Below are positions 62,224-64,000 of a stretch of DNA of 64,000 bases, piece after piece (positions within the stretch are counted from its first letter, which is position 1; the number at the start of each line of letters is the position of its first letter). The DNA comes from Plasmodium brasilianum (taxonomy: Eukaryota; Apicomplexa; Aconoidasida; Haemosporida; Plasmodiidae), in contig NC_090120.1 of the NCBI RefSeq assembly GCF_023973825.1, positions 831,001-895,000 on the forward strand. The letters run 5' to 3'. Made by a program: the position numbers and the translations under genes. The notes under the pieces are model-generated. The model saw only the letters and a list, made by a program, of their open reading frames with translations. It did no database searches and was not told where the DNA came from.

Positions 62224-63969
62224 TCAGTTGAGATATCTCTTTCCGAATATAAGTTTTCGTATATTAGTGTTACTTAACATATCAAAAACATAATTTTTAA
62301 ATTTGCACTCATTATCGTCTTTTACTTGTTCAAAGGGAGACGATGTAGCATCCATATCATGATGACCATTTATTAGTGAGTTGAACCTTGTTTGTTCTTC
62401 CTTTTTTCCATTCCCAGGTGAGTCCAGCCGCTTTAATTTTGTTATTTTCCCTTGTTCTGATATTTGAGTATCTACATGTTCATTAGTAATAATGTCATTG
62501 CAGTTTTGAAAATTTGAACGCTGCTCATCGTAAATGATAGATGAAAATAATTCGATATCATCATCCTTTGTTTTCACAAAGGACGATGGAATGTGTATTA
62601 TTTTCATAAAATAAAAAAGGGACATAATTGCAATGATGAATCGATAAAACAATCCTTGAAATGTGTAGCAGTAATAGTTGGCTGATTCGGTCAGTTCACC
62701 AACACCATTGCGCTTATTAATCGTATTACTATCACAGTACTTACGACTGTTTCTAGTACTGCCACTACTGCCATTACCAATGCTATTACTGTCAATGATG
62801 CCATTATTACCGTAACTATTATTTTTTTTTTCCGAGCCTCCAACTAAATTTAGCTTCATATTCATATATTCAATAAACATACTGCACATGTTAATACTCT
62901 TCGTTTTCATATTTTGAACAATTTTAAATATGATTACGATATCCTCATTTTGACATTTATTAAATGTATCTGCAAAAGAAAAAAAAATTATTTCATTTTT
63001 TTCATCGGTTAGTTCATTGGTAATGTGAAGTATGTTCTTAGTTGGCTGAAATTTTTTCTTATTCAGATGAACTTGCTTCTCTTTAAATTTACCCTTTGAA
63101 TTGATAGTATCATTTATGTCATCACAAAAAGCTCTATAATTTAATGATACACAAATATTCGGTTTGTTTATATCGTTTATGTTTAATTTGTTATAATAAA
63201 GAACATGTAACAATCTCATTTGTAAATTCGTGTTAAGTACGTCAAAAATTTCGGCACTATGGTCATGTGTTACACATATATTTGTTAATGGGAATAAATA
63301 TAAGCAAGGAATTAAAAGAAAGTAAAAATATTCACAAAAATATACTAGCATAAATTCAATAAAAGTCAAGTCTACGTTGTCCAAACTTAATTTGTTCAGA
63401 AGAATTGATACGGGAATATTTTCATGTTCCCTTTCATCTTTACAGTTTTTTGAATTGTTGTAATTGCCGCCGGGATGAAGGATACCACTGTTCTGGCAGT
63501 TACGCATGGCTCTGTCATTATTAAGGAGGTCTTTACTGAGATGGTCATTACTACTAATGGTATTATTGCTGCCACTCGTGTGAACCTCACTGTTGCACAT
63601 GGTATTGTGATCAGGACCTTCTTTTAACACACGTACGGAATTACCTTTGTCATTTTTGCTACCGTCCCATTTTTCATTCTGAGCATCAATATTTAAAGTG
63701 TTTAACGTTTTGCAAAGTTCAACTTTTTCATTTTCGTGTAAGAAGGGGCTTATTCCCTTACTACTTGAAACATCACTTAGTACATTATAAATATTTCTAT
63801 TTAATGGGCTTATGTTTGCCATATTATGTGCATCCCCCCAATGTTTGCTCTCCTTCTCCTTCACCTCCTCTTCTTCCTTTTCTTTTTTTTTTTTTCTTCT
63901 TTTTTTTAACTCAATAGAGACATCAAGATAAGTAATTAAATAATTTAATTTGTCCAAAAAAATGGACAT
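62224..63969 (-). CDS. Unrecognised protein, 581 aa, at the window edge
   Basis: Open frame from ATG 63969 (MSIFLDKLNYLITYLDVSIE) to KRYLN and stop at 62224. The ATG lies 31 bases from the window end, so upstream exons cannot be excluded. Residues about 22-45 are a Lys/Glu tract. Residues about 110-185 are Asn/Ser low complexity. A strongly hydrophobic block follows near 198-230 (FIEFMLVYFCEYFYFLLIPC, then LYLFPLTN), then the conserved-looking EIFDVLNTNLQMRLLHVLYY. A second hydrophobic block is FYRFIIAIMSLFYFMKII near residue 450. An Asn/Ser/Gly insert separates the two. I do not recognise the family; a membrane-associated protein is possible. Confidence 0.7.
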   Translation of the reverse strand: MSIFLDKLNYLITYLDVSIELKKRRKKKKEKEEEEVKEKESKHWGDAHNMANISPLNRNIYNVLSDVSSSKGISPFLHENEKVELCKTLNTLNIDAQNEKWDGSKNDKGNSVRVLKEGPDHNTMCNSEVHTSGSNNTISSNDHLSKDLLNNDRAMRNCQNSGILHPGGNYNNSKNCKDEREHENIPVSILLNKLSLDNVDLTFIEFMLVYFCEYFYFLLIPCLYLFPLTNICVTHDHSAEIFDVLNTNLQMRLLHVLYYNKLNINDINKPNICVSLNYRAFCDDINDTINSKGKFKEKQVHLNKKKFQPTKNILHITNELTDEKNEIIFFSFADTFNKCQNEDIVIIFKIVQNMKTKSINMCSMFIEYMNMKLNLVGGSEKKNNSYGNNGIIDSNSIGNGSSGSTRNSRKYCDSNTINKRNGVGELTESANYYCYTFQGLFYRFIIAIMSLFYFMKIIHIPSSFVKTKDDDIELFSSIIYDEQRSNFQNCNDIITNEHVDTQISEQGKITKLKRLDSPGNGKKEEQTRFNSLINGHHDMDATSSPFEQVKDDNECKFKNYVFDMLSNTNIRKLIFGKRYLN

Positions 63970-64000
63970 ACTTATTGAGTATGTACGATTTCTTTTGTTT

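Overview
This is a nuclear chromosome segment of a malaria parasite (Plasmodium). The evidence is a very AT-rich background with long A/T homopolymers and TA microsatellites, genes with short introns bounded by gtaag/gtaa...(t)nag, Asn- and Lys-rich low-complexity inserts, and several lineage-specific genes: a cysteine repeat modular protein, a falstatin-type cysteine-protease inhibitor, and an apicoplast-targeted LepA. From memory, the CRMP1, LepA and falstatin neighbourhood matches a stretch of P. falciparum chromosome 9. Base composition (AT-rich intergenic DNA, moderately GC-richer exons, modest poly-Asn) fits the P. malariae/P. ovale type better than P. falciparum or P. vivax, but I cannot fix the species.

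Layout, left to right. A truncated REV1 (BRCT part, minus) is divergent from a seven-exon YKT6 SNARE gene (plus), which I rebuilt exon by exon (199 aa). Then a divergent actin-related protein (plus), a membrane-anchored NBP35-type Fe-S scaffold ATPase (plus, frame broken in a 25-A run), and the DNA primase large subunit (minus). A ten-exon PIG-C/GPI2 gene (plus) follows, also rebuilt by exon joining, then a START-domain-like protein (plus, two exons) and a 224-aa unknown (plus). Next come the giant cysteine-rich polytopic protein CRMP1 (plus, two exons, 3179 aa), NAA35/Mak10 (minus, two exons, with expanded tandem repeats) and a 118-aa coiled-coil protein (minus, two exons). The right part holds a NUMOD3-repeat protein with an apicoplast-type leader (plus), LepA/EF4 (plus), a small two-TM protein (minus), falstatin/ICP (minus, two exons) and a 581-aa unknown (minus) at the right edge.

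The genes are not an operon; they are separate eukaryotic units with 0.5-3 kb AT-rich gaps rich in micro- and minisatellites. Functions are diverse: translesion DNA synthesis and replication priming (REV1, PRI2), vesicle fusion (YKT6), GPI anchor synthesis (PIG-C), cytosolic Fe-S assembly (NBP35), N-terminal acetylation (NAA35), apicoplast biology (LepA, NUMOD3 protein), and invasion or transmission (CRMP1, falstatin).

The points most worth a second look are the loss of the C-terminal CxxC in NBP35, the displaced fourth Fe-S cysteine of the primase large subunit, the exact 59-bp tandem duplication over the end of YKT6, the plastid-type NUMOD3 protein, and several coding minisatellites. No tRNA, rRNA, CRISPR, IS element or prokaryotic operon was seen.
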